Counted from the stretch's first letter, positions 1-6,551 are shown. The stretch: 6,950 bases of DNA from Chloroflexota bacterium (GCA_005888075.1 VBKD01000059.1:1-6950); one strand, 5' to 3'. Notes: generated from the sequence alone by a model not told the origin. Numbers and translations are program-made.

Positions 1-2
1 GG

Positions 3-899
3 CCGCCGCGCAACCCGGGATCTTCGATGAAGATCTTCACGTACACGGCGGCCATCGCCAGCGGGCGGTTCAGCATGACGACGCCGGTCGCCGATGGGCC
101 CTTCTCGTACCGAGACCCGATGTCAGGTGAGGTGTATTCGCCGAAGAACTACGACGGGAAGTACCACGGCACCTGCCAGCTCCAGGCCTGCATGGGCAAC
201 TCCTTGAACATCCCCGCAGTGAAGGTTGAGCTGGGCATCGGGGTGTCGAGCGTGGTTTCGATGGCTCGGGCCATGGGCGCTCCGCCCTATCAGCTTCACT
301 TCGACGCGAACGGCAACCCCAATTACACGACCGACGATTCACTGAACACATATGGTGCGTCTCTTACGCTGGGCGGTTACGGGGAGACGCCGCTTCAGAT
401 GGCGCAGGGCTTTTCGGTGCTCGCGGCTTCGGGTGTTCTCAGGCCTGCTTATGCGATCAAGGAAGTGTCGAAGCACGGTCACATCACGTTCGCGCACGTG
501 GACGGCGAAGGCCAGAAGCAGGTCATCGACCCGAAAGTCGCGTTCATCATGGAGCAGATCATGTCCAACGACAACAACCGCGCCATGATCTTCGGTCATA
601 ACTCACTGCTCACGCTGCCTGGCCGTCACGTCGGAACGAAGACCGGAACCTCCGACTCATTCGCCGACGCGTGGACCGGTGGCTACACGCCCCATCTGGT
701 GGCCGTGGTATGGGGTGGCAACCCTGACTGGCGTCAGAAGATGACCCTGAATTCCGATAGCTATTACATCGCCGCTCCGATGTGGCACCGGTTCATGCAG
801 GGAGCCCTCGATACGTTGGGCTACGGCGACGAGTGGTACGGTGAGCCGCCCGGGCTGAACCACAACGGCGGCAACTACTACCTCCCCGGCACCCACTAA
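3..899 (+). CDS. Penicillin-binding protein, transpeptidase domain (5'-partial)
   Basis: This is the C-terminal transpeptidase (D,D-peptide cross-linking) part of a penicillin-binding protein, probably a class A bifunctional enzyme, which would act outside the cytoplasmic membrane in cell wall synthesis. All three active-site motifs of the family are visible in order: SxxK as SSMK (bases 21-32, within PGSSMKIFTYTAA), SxN as SLN (201-209, followed by IPAVK) and KTGT (639-650). The reading frame is open from base 3, and the first ATG, at 27, lies inside the SxxK motif, so it cannot be the true start. The gene begins upstream of the window, where the membrane anchor and any glycosyltransferase domain would be. 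After KTGT come the usual AWTGGYTPHLVAVVWGG strand and a short Gly/Pro/Tyr-rich tail ending in LPGTH. A class B enzyme cannot be excluded without the N-terminus, but the PGSSMKIFTY context favours class A. Confidence 0.93.
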   Translation, partial: PPRNPGSSMKIFTYTAAIASGRFSMTTPVADGPFSYRDPMSGEVYSPKNYDGKYHGTCQLQACMGNSLNIPAVKVELGIGVSSVVSMARAMGAPPYQLHFDANGNPNYTTDDSLNTYGASLTLGGYGETPLQMAQGFSVLAASGVLRPAYAIKEVSKHGHITFAHVDGEGQKQVIDPKVAFIMEQIMSNDNNRAMIFGHNSLLTLPGRHVGTKTGTSDSFADAWTGGYTPHLVAVVWGGNPDWRQKMTLNSDSYYIAAPMWHRFMQGALDTLGYGDEWYGEPPGLNHNGGNYYLPGTH

Positions 900-914
900 G
901 CCAACTCGGTTGGC
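900..914 (+). repeat. Small hairpin directly after the PBP stop codon
   Basis: GCCAAC-TCG-GTTGGC forms a perfect 6-bp stem with a 3-nt loop, beginning one base after the TAA stop of the penicillin-binding protein gene. There is no T-run after it, so it is not a textbook intrinsic terminator. It may protect or help end the transcript. The same CCAAC/GTTGG stem with another loop (CAA) recurs at 1211-1223, just downstream of the sigma factor gene. Confidence 0.45.
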
Positions 915-1175
915 GAGCGCACGGTTCGACAAGCACGGACGGCGACTTCCCGACAGCGGACATGGGTGCGGCTGCACGTTGTGCGCCATTTCGAATGCCA
1001 CGCGCTATGAGCGGCGCCGATTCGAGCGCACCCAGGATGGTTTGTGGAGTCCGATGCGCCGCCGGGTGATGCATCTCCTGAGACGCCTCAGGTCGCCTCG
1101 ACGCGAGATGGCCTGACCCCCTAGCCCCCGTCGCTTCCGCATCTGTCTCGCTTCTTCACACTGCCCGGGATAAGG

Positions 1176-1206
1176 AAAAGCCCCTCTCCCTGGGAGGAGA
1201 AGGGCT
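1176..1206 (-). terminator. Intrinsic terminator of the sigma factor gene
   Basis: Read on the minus strand, an interrupted GC-rich stem (AGCCC then TCTCC pairing with GGAGA then GGGCT, one mismatch between the blocks) is followed by TTTTCCTTA. The stem spans 1179-1206 and the T-rich tail begins at 1179 and runs leftwards. It lies about 35 bp beyond the stop codon of the sigma factor gene, so it should end that transcript. On the plus strand the hairpin is followed by GGGCTCGAC and has no T-run, so it should work mainly in one direction. Confidence 0.65.
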
Positions 1207-1210
1207 CGAC

Positions 1211-1223
1211 CCAACCAAGTTGG
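1211..1223 (-). repeat. CCAAC-CAA-GTTGG hairpin after the sigma factor gene
   Basis: A perfect 5-bp stem with a 3-nt loop sits 16 bp past the sigma factor stop codon and just before the intrinsic terminator. It shares its stem sequence with the hairpin at 900-914 behind the neighbouring PBP gene. Its function is unknown; it could be a leftover short repeat or part of the transcript end structure. Confidence 0.35.
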
Positions 1224-1239
1224 TCTGACTTCGGATGAG

Positions 1240-1848
1240 CTAGTCGGTGGCCACCACGAAACCACCCGCGGCCTCTTCCGCCGCCGCCTGCGGTCCGTAC
1301 GAATGCCGCAGCATGACTCGCAGCCGCTCCTTCGCCACCGCAAGCCTCGACGCCACAGTCCGCTCGGGGATGCCGAGCGCCTGCGCGATCGCGCGGTTCG
1401 TGTAGCCGTGGTAGTGACGGAGGACGATCGCCGCCGCTTGCTTGGGCGGCAGCTTGGCCAGCGCGGTCGCAAGGTCTCGGTGCTCGACGATCTCCTGCGG
1501 ATCCGCCGCCACGCCGGGGCGTCCAAGTCGCCGGATCACCTCGCCGACCTCACGCAGCCGCATCTTCCTCTGGTACGACACCGCCGCGTTGATCGCGATG
1601 CGGTGCACCCACGCCTCAGCCGGAGCAATAGGTTGCCAGGTAGGCCACTTCTTGTAAGCCCGTTCGAACGCATCCTGCGCGCAATCTTCGGCGGCTGCGC
1701 GGTCTCCCAGCATCGCGGTCAGCGTGCCCAGGATCTTTCCGTAGGAGGCCTGGTACAAACGCTCGAAATCCGCTTCGTTGCCGGCCTGGTATGAACTGGC
1801 CGGCTCTCGAATCGTTACTTCGACCGACTCTGCATTCGCTTCTGACAT
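1240..1848 (-). CDS. RNA polymerase sigma factor, ECF type (sigma-70 family)
   Basis: The 202-residue product is an alternative sigma factor that would direct RNA polymerase to a specific promoter set. Region 2 spans about residues 28-95 (FERLYQASYGKIL, then AEDCAQDAFERAYKKW and AWVHRIAINAAVSYQRK). A short variable linker follows, and region 4 spans about 126-180 (ALAKLPPKQAAAIVLRHYHGY and the helix-turn-helix NRAIAQALGIPERTVASRLAVAKERL). There is no region 1.1 or 3, which fits the ECF class. I chose the ATG at 1846-1848. The frame also allows GTG at 1863 and TTG at 1893, but the residues they add resemble nothing in the family. A GAGGGG element lies 12 bp upstream of the ATG and AGGA lies 2 bp upstream, so neither spacing is ideal. 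The C-terminus carries an Ala-rich tail of about 20 residues (after RHSYGP). No anti-sigma gene follows it within the window; the next gene on that side is the convergent PBP. It is divergent from the cyclase gene. Confidence 0.93.
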   Translation of the reverse strand: MSEANAESVEVTIREPASSYQAGNEADFERLYQASYGKILGTLTAMLGDRAAAEDCAQDAFERAYKKWPTWQPIAPAEAWVHRIAINAAVSYQRKMRLREVGEVIRRLGRPGVAADPQEIVEHRDLATALAKLPPKQAAAIVLRHYHGYTNRAIAQALGIPERTVASRLAVAKERLRVMLRHSYGPQAAAEEAAGGFVVATD

Positions 1849-2033
1849 GGTCCTGATATTCACCCCTCGCAATTCCGGTGCCTTGATTGGCAACCTGGCT
1901 ACAACTTTTGCTCAGCAGGGGGGTTTGGGTCGCCGTACGGATGGGCGGATTTTGACTAACTCACTTGCAGTAGGCCTCGAGGACGCCTTTGGGAGCAGGT
2001 GTGAGCCGTCCCAGCGACGTTCTCTAATTCAGG
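1849..2033. promoter_or_regulatory. Divergent promoter region, sigma factor / diguanylate cyclase
   Basis: This 185-bp gap must hold the start sites of both divergent genes. TTGACT at 1952-1957 (+) resembles a -35 hexamer, but no good -10 hexamer follows at 16-18 bp (CCTCGA at 17 bp). TAATTC at 2025-2030 (+) resembles a -10 hexamer but ends only 3 bp before the cyclase ATG. An 8-bp palindrome, CCTCGAGG, lies at 1975-1982. I see no convincing promoter for the sigma factor. The region is assigned from gene layout, not from strong motifs. Confidence 0.4.
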
Positions 2034-3536
2034 ATGAAACCTGGGGCGGGGTTCTCCGGCGTCGACCCGGCGGACCTCTTGAGTGCGCTCGCGAGCGGTC
2101 TGGCAGCCGATGTGAACGAGACGGCACGCAAGGCAGTCGAGGTCGTGCGCGCTCGATCACCTGAGCTGGTCAGGCTCAGCCGAGAGACGGGCGAGGACCT
2201 CGTCCGTATGTCCGCGGGATTCATCGAGATCCTGCTTACGTCACTCCGGACGGACACAGAGCTCCAGTGGTCGCTCTACGACCAGAAAATCCGGGACTAC
2301 GGCAGGCTGAGAGCCGCCCAGGGAATGCCCCTGGAGTCGCTCATCGATATAGTCGCCGTCTACAGGCGCGCCACCATCGAGCTGCTTTCACGTCCCCTTC
2401 AGGGGAGGCCTCGTTACGACGAGATCTACGGGCTCGCGCAGAGCCGTCTCGAAGACGTCACAGAACGACTCACCGCATTGATGGCCCGTGGATATCTCGA
2501 ACATCTCGACGAGGAGCATCGGACTCGTGAGAGTGAGATGTACGGGCTGGCGACCATCGTCACCGCGATGGGCCGCTCGCTGGACATCTCGGAGACCGCC
2601 GAGGTCGCGCTCGTCGAGGCGCTGGCAGGCATGCGCCTCAGCACTGGAGCCCTCTGGTTGCGGGAGCGGTCCACCTACAAACTTCTGCACACGGTCGGAC
2701 TGGAGCCAGACCAGGTCGACGACTTCGCGCGTCAGGTTGGCGCCAGCGTTCCAGCCTCGTCGAGCGTGACCGGCAGGTCCGAGTCGCAGGTCGACCGGAT
2801 CTCGTCGAAGGACTGGAATGCGATGCGAGGCCAGCTCCGCGTGCACGGGCGCACCGTGGGGATGATGACCGTCGGCACGATGGTGGACAGGGTGTTCGGC
2901 GCGTCCGACTTGCTGTTCATGGCCGCGGTCGCGGACCAGATCGCAATCGCGATCGACCGCGCGCGACAGTTTTCGAGCGAGGCGCGCACGGACCATCTCA
3001 CCGGGCTGGCCAATCGGCGCGAGTTTGAGCGCGTGATCGAGCGCGAAGTCGCGCTCGCCGAGCGCCATAAACGCCGGCTCTCGCTGATGATGATCGACCT
3101 CGACAACCTGAAGCGGATCAACGACCGCCAGGGTCACCGCGCCGGTGACGCCGCGCTGAGGTTGGTGGCGCAGCAGCTGCAGCGTGTGGTCCGCGCCTCA
3201 GATGTTTGCGCGAGGGTCGGCGGCGACGAGTTTGCGGTGGCCATGCCCGAGACAGACATCTATCGAGCGCGCGATGTGGCCGTACGACTGCGCCGGGCCA
3301 TCCAGCACGCGGCATTGAGCGTCAAGTCGACCGAGCAGGTCGAGGTGAGCGTCGGTATCGCAGCGTGGCGTGCCGGCCAGGACTGGCAGACTGTCTACCA
3401 GGGGTCGGACGCCGACCTCTACGAAGACAAGCGCCGGCGTAAGACGGTGCGCCGCTGGCAGCAGGAAGACCAGCCGGCGGCGACGATCAGGTTGCTCGGC
3501 CGCGCGGGCGGCCGGCGAAGGGTTTCGGGAGCCTAG
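2034..3536 (+). CDS. Diguanylate cyclase with RsbRD-like helical and GAF sensor domains
   Basis: The 500-residue protein should make cyclic di-GMP from two GTP. The C-terminal GGDEF domain (about 315-475) has DHLTGLANRREF (320-331), the metal-binding DLDNLKRIND segment, GHRAGD, an intact GGDEF active site (396-400), VSVGIA and DLYEDK. The RxxD product-inhibition site is present as RASD (387-390), five residues before GGDEF, so feedback inhibition by c-di-GMP is expected. Residues about 172-312 look like a GAF domain. Residues about 15-165 are helical and resemble the RsbRD/PucR-type N-terminal bundle (RAAQGMPLESLIDIVAVYRR). There is no signal peptide or membrane segment, so the protein is cytoplasmic. 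An in-frame stop at 2025-2027 makes ATG 2034 the first possible start, yet no spaced Shine-Dalgarno sequence precedes it; translation may be weak or leaderless. The tail past 475 is basic (GRAGGRRRVSGA). The gene ends 3 bp from the stop of the convergent response regulator gene. Confidence 0.92.
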   Translation: MKPGAGFSGVDPADLLSALASGLAADVNETARKAVEVVRARSPELVRLSRETGEDLVRMSAGFIEILLTSLRTDTELQWSLYDQKIRDYGRLRAAQGMPLESLIDIVAVYRRATIELLSRPLQGRPRYDEIYGLAQSRLEDVTERLTALMARGYLEHLDEEHRTRESEMYGLATIVTAMGRSLDISETAEVALVEALAGMRLSTGALWLRERSTYKLLHTVGLEPDQVDDFARQVGASVPASSSVTGRSESQVDRISSKDWNAMRGQLRVHGRTVGMMTVGTMVDRVFGASDLLFMAAVADQIAIAIDRARQFSSEARTDHLTGLANRREFERVIEREVALAERHKRRLSLMMIDLDNLKRINDRQGHRAGDAALRLVAQQLQRVVRASDVCARVGGDEFAVAMPETDIYRARDVAVRLRRAIQHAALSVKSTEQVEVSVGIAAWRAGQDWQTVYQGSDADLYEDKRRRKTVRRWQQEDQPAATIRLLGRAGGRRRVSGA

Positions 3537-3539
3537 GGG

Positions 3540-4178
3540 CTAGTCGACGAGCGCGAGCTCCCGAGCCTTCACGATCGCCTCGAGCTTCGAGTGGACCCCG
3601 AGCTTGCTGCCGAGGCTGCGGATATGCGTCCGGACGGTCGTGTAGCTGATGCCCAGACGGCCGGCGATATCGCGGCTGGACGTGCCTTCGGCCATCAGAC
3701 GTAGCACTTCTTTCTCGCGCACGGTGAGCTTCTCGAGCTGAGACTCCATCTCCCGCTTCTTCGTCAGCAGCGAGGCGATGGTCCGAGGCGTGAACAGGCT
3801 GCCGCCGTTGGCCACGAGCCGTATCGCGTCCACCACCTCTTGAGCCGCCCGAGACTTGTGGATGAACGCGCTCGCGCCGGACTCGAGCGCTGCGAATCGG
3901 GCCGCATCGCTGTCTTCTCGCGTCAAAAAAATGAGCTTGATGTCCGGCCTGACCTGTCGGATCCCGATGCCGGCGTCGCCGCCGGTGCCGTCCGGAAGCC
4001 GGAAATCGAGCAGGACGACGTCCGGATCGAGCTCGGCTGCGCGTGCGATGGACTCAGCGACAGAGCCCGCGTGGCCCACCACCGTCATGTCCTTCTGGTT
4101 GTTGATCAGCGCGGCCAGACCCTCGGCCACGACTTGATGGTCCTCCACGATGAGCACGCTTGCGCGCTCTCGCTTCAT
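3540..4178 (-). CDS. Response regulator, NarL/LuxR family
   Basis: This 212-residue DNA-binding response regulator is the probable phosphorylation target of the kinase encoded just upstream. The receiver domain (about 6-123) has the acidic pair E12-D13, phosphoacceptor D58 (VVLLDFRLPDG), T86 and K108. A linker (about 124-149, rich in K/E) leads to a LuxR-type helix-turn-helix (about 150-208) with LTVREKEVLRLMAEG and DIAGRLGISYTTVRTHIRSLGSKLGV. The length is typical for the NarL family. The ATG at 4176-4178 lies 14 bp after the stop codon of the kinase gene, in the same operon, and has no clear Shine-Dalgarno sequence, so translational coupling to the kinase is likely. The domain plan of the pair recalls DosR/DevR with DosS, but orthology is not shown. 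Its target genes cannot be read from the window. Confidence 0.95.
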   Translation of the reverse strand: MKRERASVLIVEDHQVVAEGLAALINNQKDMTVVGHAGSVAESIARAAELDPDVVLLDFRLPDGTGGDAGIGIRQVRPDIKLIFLTREDSDAARFAALESGASAFIHKSRAAQEVVDAIRLVANGGSLFTPRTIASLLTKKREMESQLEKLTVREKEVLRLMAEGTSSRDIAGRLGISYTTVRTHIRSLGSKLGVHSKLEAIVKARELALVD

Positions 4179-4198
4179 GGCTGAATTGTGACTCAGCC
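4179..4198 (-). promoter_or_regulatory. Hairpin spanning kinase stop and regulator start
   Basis: On the minus strand GGCTGA pairs with TCAGCC across 8 nt; one inner G-U pair could extend the stem to 7 bp. The left arm contains the TGA stop codon of the kinase gene, and the right arm ends at the base before the ATG of the regulator gene. Ribosomes finishing the kinase would open the stem and expose the regulator start, which is a classic layout for translational coupling. The structure is seen in the sequence; the mechanism is inferred. Confidence 0.5.
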
Positions 4199-5968
4199 GA
4201 TGGGCATCCAGAACTCCACTCTGGTGCCCAACCCGGGTTCGCTCTCAACTTTTGACCAACCGCCCGCGAGAAGCGAGCGCTCATTGATGCCCATCAAACC
4301 CAGGTGGCCGGGCAGGTGGTCACGTTCTGAGACCACAAAACCCCGGCCGTTGTCGACCACGATGCCGTGGACAGCGCCATCTTCCATCGCCAAAGAGAGC
4401 TGGATGCGTGTCGCCGCCGCGTGCTTTTCGATGTTGGTCAACGCTTCGGACACCTGTCGGAAGACCATCGCTTTGAACTCGTACGGCAGCTCGTCCGGCA
4501 GCTTGAGCTCCGTTTCCACCTCTGCGCCCGTCAGCGAGTGGAGCATGCCCAGCCTCTCCCGGATCGTCTGCTCAAATCCACCCGGCAGCTCCAGGCTTGT
4601 CGGCCGAACCTCGAATAGGAGCCGGCGAAGCGCCTCTTCGGTCTCGCCCAGCAGGCGTTCCATGTCATTCACTGCCTCGGGATGCCCGTCGGAATCGCGC
4701 ATCTGTTGGAGCTTGAGCTCGGCGGCTGTCAGCTTCTGCAGCGCGTCATCGTGGAGCTCACCCGCAAAATGCTTGCGCGCCTTGTCGACCGCGGTGGTGA
4801 GGTTCTTGAGGAGGAGGTGACGGGCTGCGTCCACCTTCTGCAGGCGGTCGATCGTCTTCTTGAGGTCAGTTTCAGCGTGCTTCAGCTGCCAGACCAGCCC
4901 CGCCGCCAACCCCGCCTTCTGCAAGACCCAAGTGTCCTCGCGGGAAAAACCTTCAGGCCTCTGCGAGTCATATGCCGCGACCAACCCCAGCCGCTGGTCG
5001 CCGGCTTTCCATGGCACCGCGATTGCATCGGCCACCGCCAGCACGTCCAGCACGTGGGCGAAGCCCTGCGGCTCGTCCTTGAGCGACGCTCGAAAGATGT
5101 AATCGCCGAACACCACGCGGCTGGTGATGTCGTCTCTTTCGGGGGAACAAGGAACGGCATGCAGGCGAGCGATGAGGTCGTCGCCGACGCCATGGGCGCC
5201 GGGGATTGCGCTCAGCATGCCCTCGCTGTTGAGCTGCCAGAAGAGGACTTTGTCAGCACCGACCAGGTCTGCGATGCTGGCGGTCAAGCGCCGGTAGAAG
5301 TCGCCCAGGTTGTTGCCTGACCTGGCGTGCTTTGAAACCGCGAGCAAAGCAGCGACGGCCGCCTCGTGTGCACGTTCGACGCGCTCGGCCGCCTTGGCCC
5401 TTTCCTCATTGATGAGCCTGTCTTTCTCGAGCCTGTCGAGGTCGGCCCGAAGGTTGATGAGAGTGTCGACCATCTCCTGGCGTCGCTCGTGCAACTGGGC
5501 AAGCGCGAGCGATGCTGCGACCTGATCGGCGACCAGGGCAAAGGTCCGCTGCTGCACGGCGGTGTACCCCGCCGCGCTGGCGACCCCCATCACGCCGATG
5601 ACCTGGCCGGCTGCCTTGAGCTGCAGCCCGCAGTAGGACCGGAACGCCGGGATCACCGGCGCCGAGTAGGTCGAGGTGGACATCGGCGCCTGCGCGGCAG
5701 CCGCGGCAGCGAAAAGTCTTTCGATCTCATCGGGCGGAAGGTCGGCGGAGGGGTCCGCCGCGCGAGACGTCACCTTCTGGGGCTGCCCCTTGTCATCGAC
5801 CAGGCCGATGAACGCGATCGAGGACTTCGTCAACCGCAACGCCAACCACAGGGCCGCGTCCGAAACCTCGGCCACCGACGTGTATCGGGAGAGCTCCGAC
5901 GACACCGACTGCAAGGCGTCGAGCAGATCCCACACACCCGATTCCAGGTGGCTAGCCGTCTCGGACAT
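4193..5968 (-). CDS. Soluble two-GAF sensor histidine kinase, NarL/DosS type
   Basis: The 591-residue protein is a cytoplasmic sensor kinase that autophosphorylates on histidine and should pass the phosphate to the regulator encoded next to it. From the ATG at 5966-5968 the order is: GAF domain (about 24-160), coiled coil rich in E, K and R (about 160-215), second GAF domain (about 220-363), short helix, HisKA_3 dimerisation domain (about 397-460) with the H-box GELHDDALQKL (H406), and an HATPase_c domain (about 503-590) with N-box EALTNIEKHA (N512), DNGRGF (539-544), HLGLMGI and GLGT. There are no transmembrane segments. A GTG directly before the ATG would add one residue; the ATG has better spacing from the upstream GGGGGG run. 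The architecture matches DosS/DosT of mycobacteria, yet GAF1 contains no histidine, so heme binding of that kind is not expected and the ligand is unknown. The gene opens the operon with the response regulator. Confidence 0.94.
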   Translation of the reverse strand: MSETASHLESGVWDLLDALQSVSSELSRYTSVAEVSDAALWLALRLTKSSIAFIGLVDDKGQPQKVTSRAADPSADLPPDEIERLFAAAAAAQAPMSTSTYSAPVIPAFRSYCGLQLKAAGQVIGVMGVASAAGYTAVQQRTFALVADQVAASLALAQLHERRQEMVDTLINLRADLDRLEKDRLINEERAKAAERVERAHEAAVAALLAVSKHARSGNNLGDFYRRLTASIADLVGADKVLFWQLNSEGMLSAIPGAHGVGDDLIARLHAVPCSPERDDITSRVVFGDYIFRASLKDEPQGFAHVLDVLAVADAIAVPWKAGDQRLGLVAAYDSQRPEGFSREDTWVLQKAGLAAGLVWQLKHAETDLKKTIDRLQKVDAARHLLLKNLTTAVDKARKHFAGELHDDALQKLTAAELKLQQMRDSDGHPEAVNDMERLLGETEEALRRLLFEVRPTSLELPGGFEQTIRERLGMLHSLTGAEVETELKLPDELPYEFKAMVFRQVSEALTNIEKHAAATRIQLSLAMEDGAVHGIVVDNGRGFVVSERDHLPGHLGLMGINERSLLAGGWSKVESEPGLGTRVEFWMPIG

Positions 5969-5969
5969 C

Positions 5970-6001
5970 ACTCCCCCCTAAAGACTCCCCCTAACGGGAG
6001 T
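5970..6001 (-). promoter_or_regulatory. Ribosome binding site repeat and complementary leader element of the kinase gene
   Basis: In plus-strand terms ACTCCCCCCTAA (5970-5981) and ACTCCCCCTAA (5984-5994) are two near-identical copies with a 14-bp period, followed at once by CGGGAGT (5995-6001). On the minus-strand transcript the first-transcribed element is ACTCCC, then the two G-rich copies. The second G-rich copy is the ribosome binding site, just before the GTG/ATG start. ACTCCC can pair with either copy, so the leader could fold in two alternative ways, one of them hiding the ribosome binding site. The repeat may instead be a tandem protein-binding site. Confidence 0.45.
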
Positions 6002-6165
6002 TTACTTCGCCTGCCCGAGGGGCACGCGAAACATCTTCGGAAACACCTACCACAGTACGAGCGAGTACGGTCCACGGCCGCCGCGTTCAGTAGGCGAAGG
6101 GTAGTTGCACTGGTTGTTCGATGGCTGGGGTGGAAGGCGGGATGAAGGTTCGGGAGGGTGGCTAA
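5972..6165. promoter_or_regulatory. Upstream region of the kinase operon
   Basis: This region should carry the promoter of the kinase-regulator operon on the minus strand. I find no clear -35/-10 pair. Visible elements are the tandem repeat described at 5970-6001, a TGCCC-GAG-GGGCA hairpin at 6012-6024, and a direct repeat AGTACG-AGCG-AGTACG at about 6055-6070. Minus-strand frames that cross this stretch have composition unlike a real protein. Confidence 0.35.
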
Positions 6166-6450
6166 GTGTCGGCTCAACAGGTACTTTCGAGGCGCCAATA
6201 CTCGTCCGTTTGGCCGCGTTCTCTTAAAGCAGTGATTGGACGGCTGGCGTTGCAGCGATCTCAGAGGATCACGCTCGCGAGGCCGTTCATCGTGATGGCC
6301 GCGAGATTTCTTGGCCCGGGACCAACCCGCCTGAAGCTGGTCAGGCTCGCGCACGACCTCGGCAGCCGGGGGGCCGTCGTGCCGGCCGTGGATAGCAGGT
6401 ATGCAGAGGACCAAGAGGCATCTGCTCGGCCCGGCCGGCGCGCGGCGTAG
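6166..6450 (+). CDS. Hypothetical small protein, doubtful
   Basis: The open frame starts at GTG 6166, and a GGGAGGG element lies 7 bp before it, which is a good ribosome binding site. The 94-residue product is basic, contains no recognised motif, and starts with SAQQVLSRRQYSS. The first half has mixed third codon bases, unlike the neighbouring genes; the second half is more typical. It runs in the direction of the small gene at 6552 and away from the kinase. There are no cysteines and no clear membrane segment. The stretch 5972-6551 would otherwise be a 580-bp gap, so a small gene here is possible. Only the start signal supports it, so I rate it low. Confidence 0.25.
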   Translation: MSAQQVLSRRQYSSVWPRSLKAVIGRLALQRSQRITLARPFIVMAARFLGPGPTRLKLVRLAHDLGSRGAVVPAVDSRYAEDQEASARPGRRAA

Positions 6451-6551
6451 GCTGCTGGCTACCGCCTCCCACCAGCACCCTCGAGTGTTGAGGCGGAAAA
6501 TTGTGGTGAGGACCCTGAGTACTCCGCTTGCAGGAGACGTTTCTGCTACAG

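Larger units (their letters stand above)
900..1239. other. Intergenic region between PBP and sigma factor genes
   Basis: This 340-bp gap separates the ends of two convergent genes. It holds hairpins at 900-914, 1077-1092 (CCTGAG-ACGC-CTCAGG, no T-run), 1179-1206 (terminator) and 1211-1223. The only plus-strand frame of note (910-1116, TTG start) encodes a 68-residue Arg-rich peptide with a CGCTLC cysteine cluster. Its start codon lies inside the 900-914 hairpin and has no ribosome binding site, so I do not call it a gene. I see no tRNA or other structured RNA here. Confidence 0.5.

Noticed and set aside
910..1116. Possible 68-residue cysteine-containing protein after the PBP gene
   Set aside because: The TTG start lies within a hairpin and has no ribosome binding site. 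The CGCTLC cluster was tempting, but the rest is low-complexity Arg-rich sequence.
1952..1980. Sigma-70 promoter with TTGACT as -35 for the cyclase gene
   Set aside because: No acceptable -10 hexamer occurs at 16-18 bp; the sequence there is CCTCGA. It is mentioned only as a weak -35-like match.
2388..3137. Long minus-strand open frame (249 residues) inside the cyclase gene
   Set aside because: It is antisense to a clear GGDEF protein, its product has shadow composition (rich in R, H, D, V, P), and it matches no family. Long antisense frames are expected at this GC content.
5970..5994. G-quadruplex in the kinase leader
   Set aside because: Only two long G-runs are present on the minus strand; four are needed for an intramolecular quadruplex.
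5366..6145. Plus-strand open frame of 259 residues across the kinase N-terminus and leader
   Set aside because: It is antisense to the well-supported GAF domain of the kinase and has Arg/Gly/His-rich shadow composition without motifs.
5968..6414. Minus-strand open frame of 148 residues upstream of the kinase
   Set aside because: The composition (many H, R, P, S and C) does not look like a folded protein, and it would overlap the kinase ribosome binding site region.
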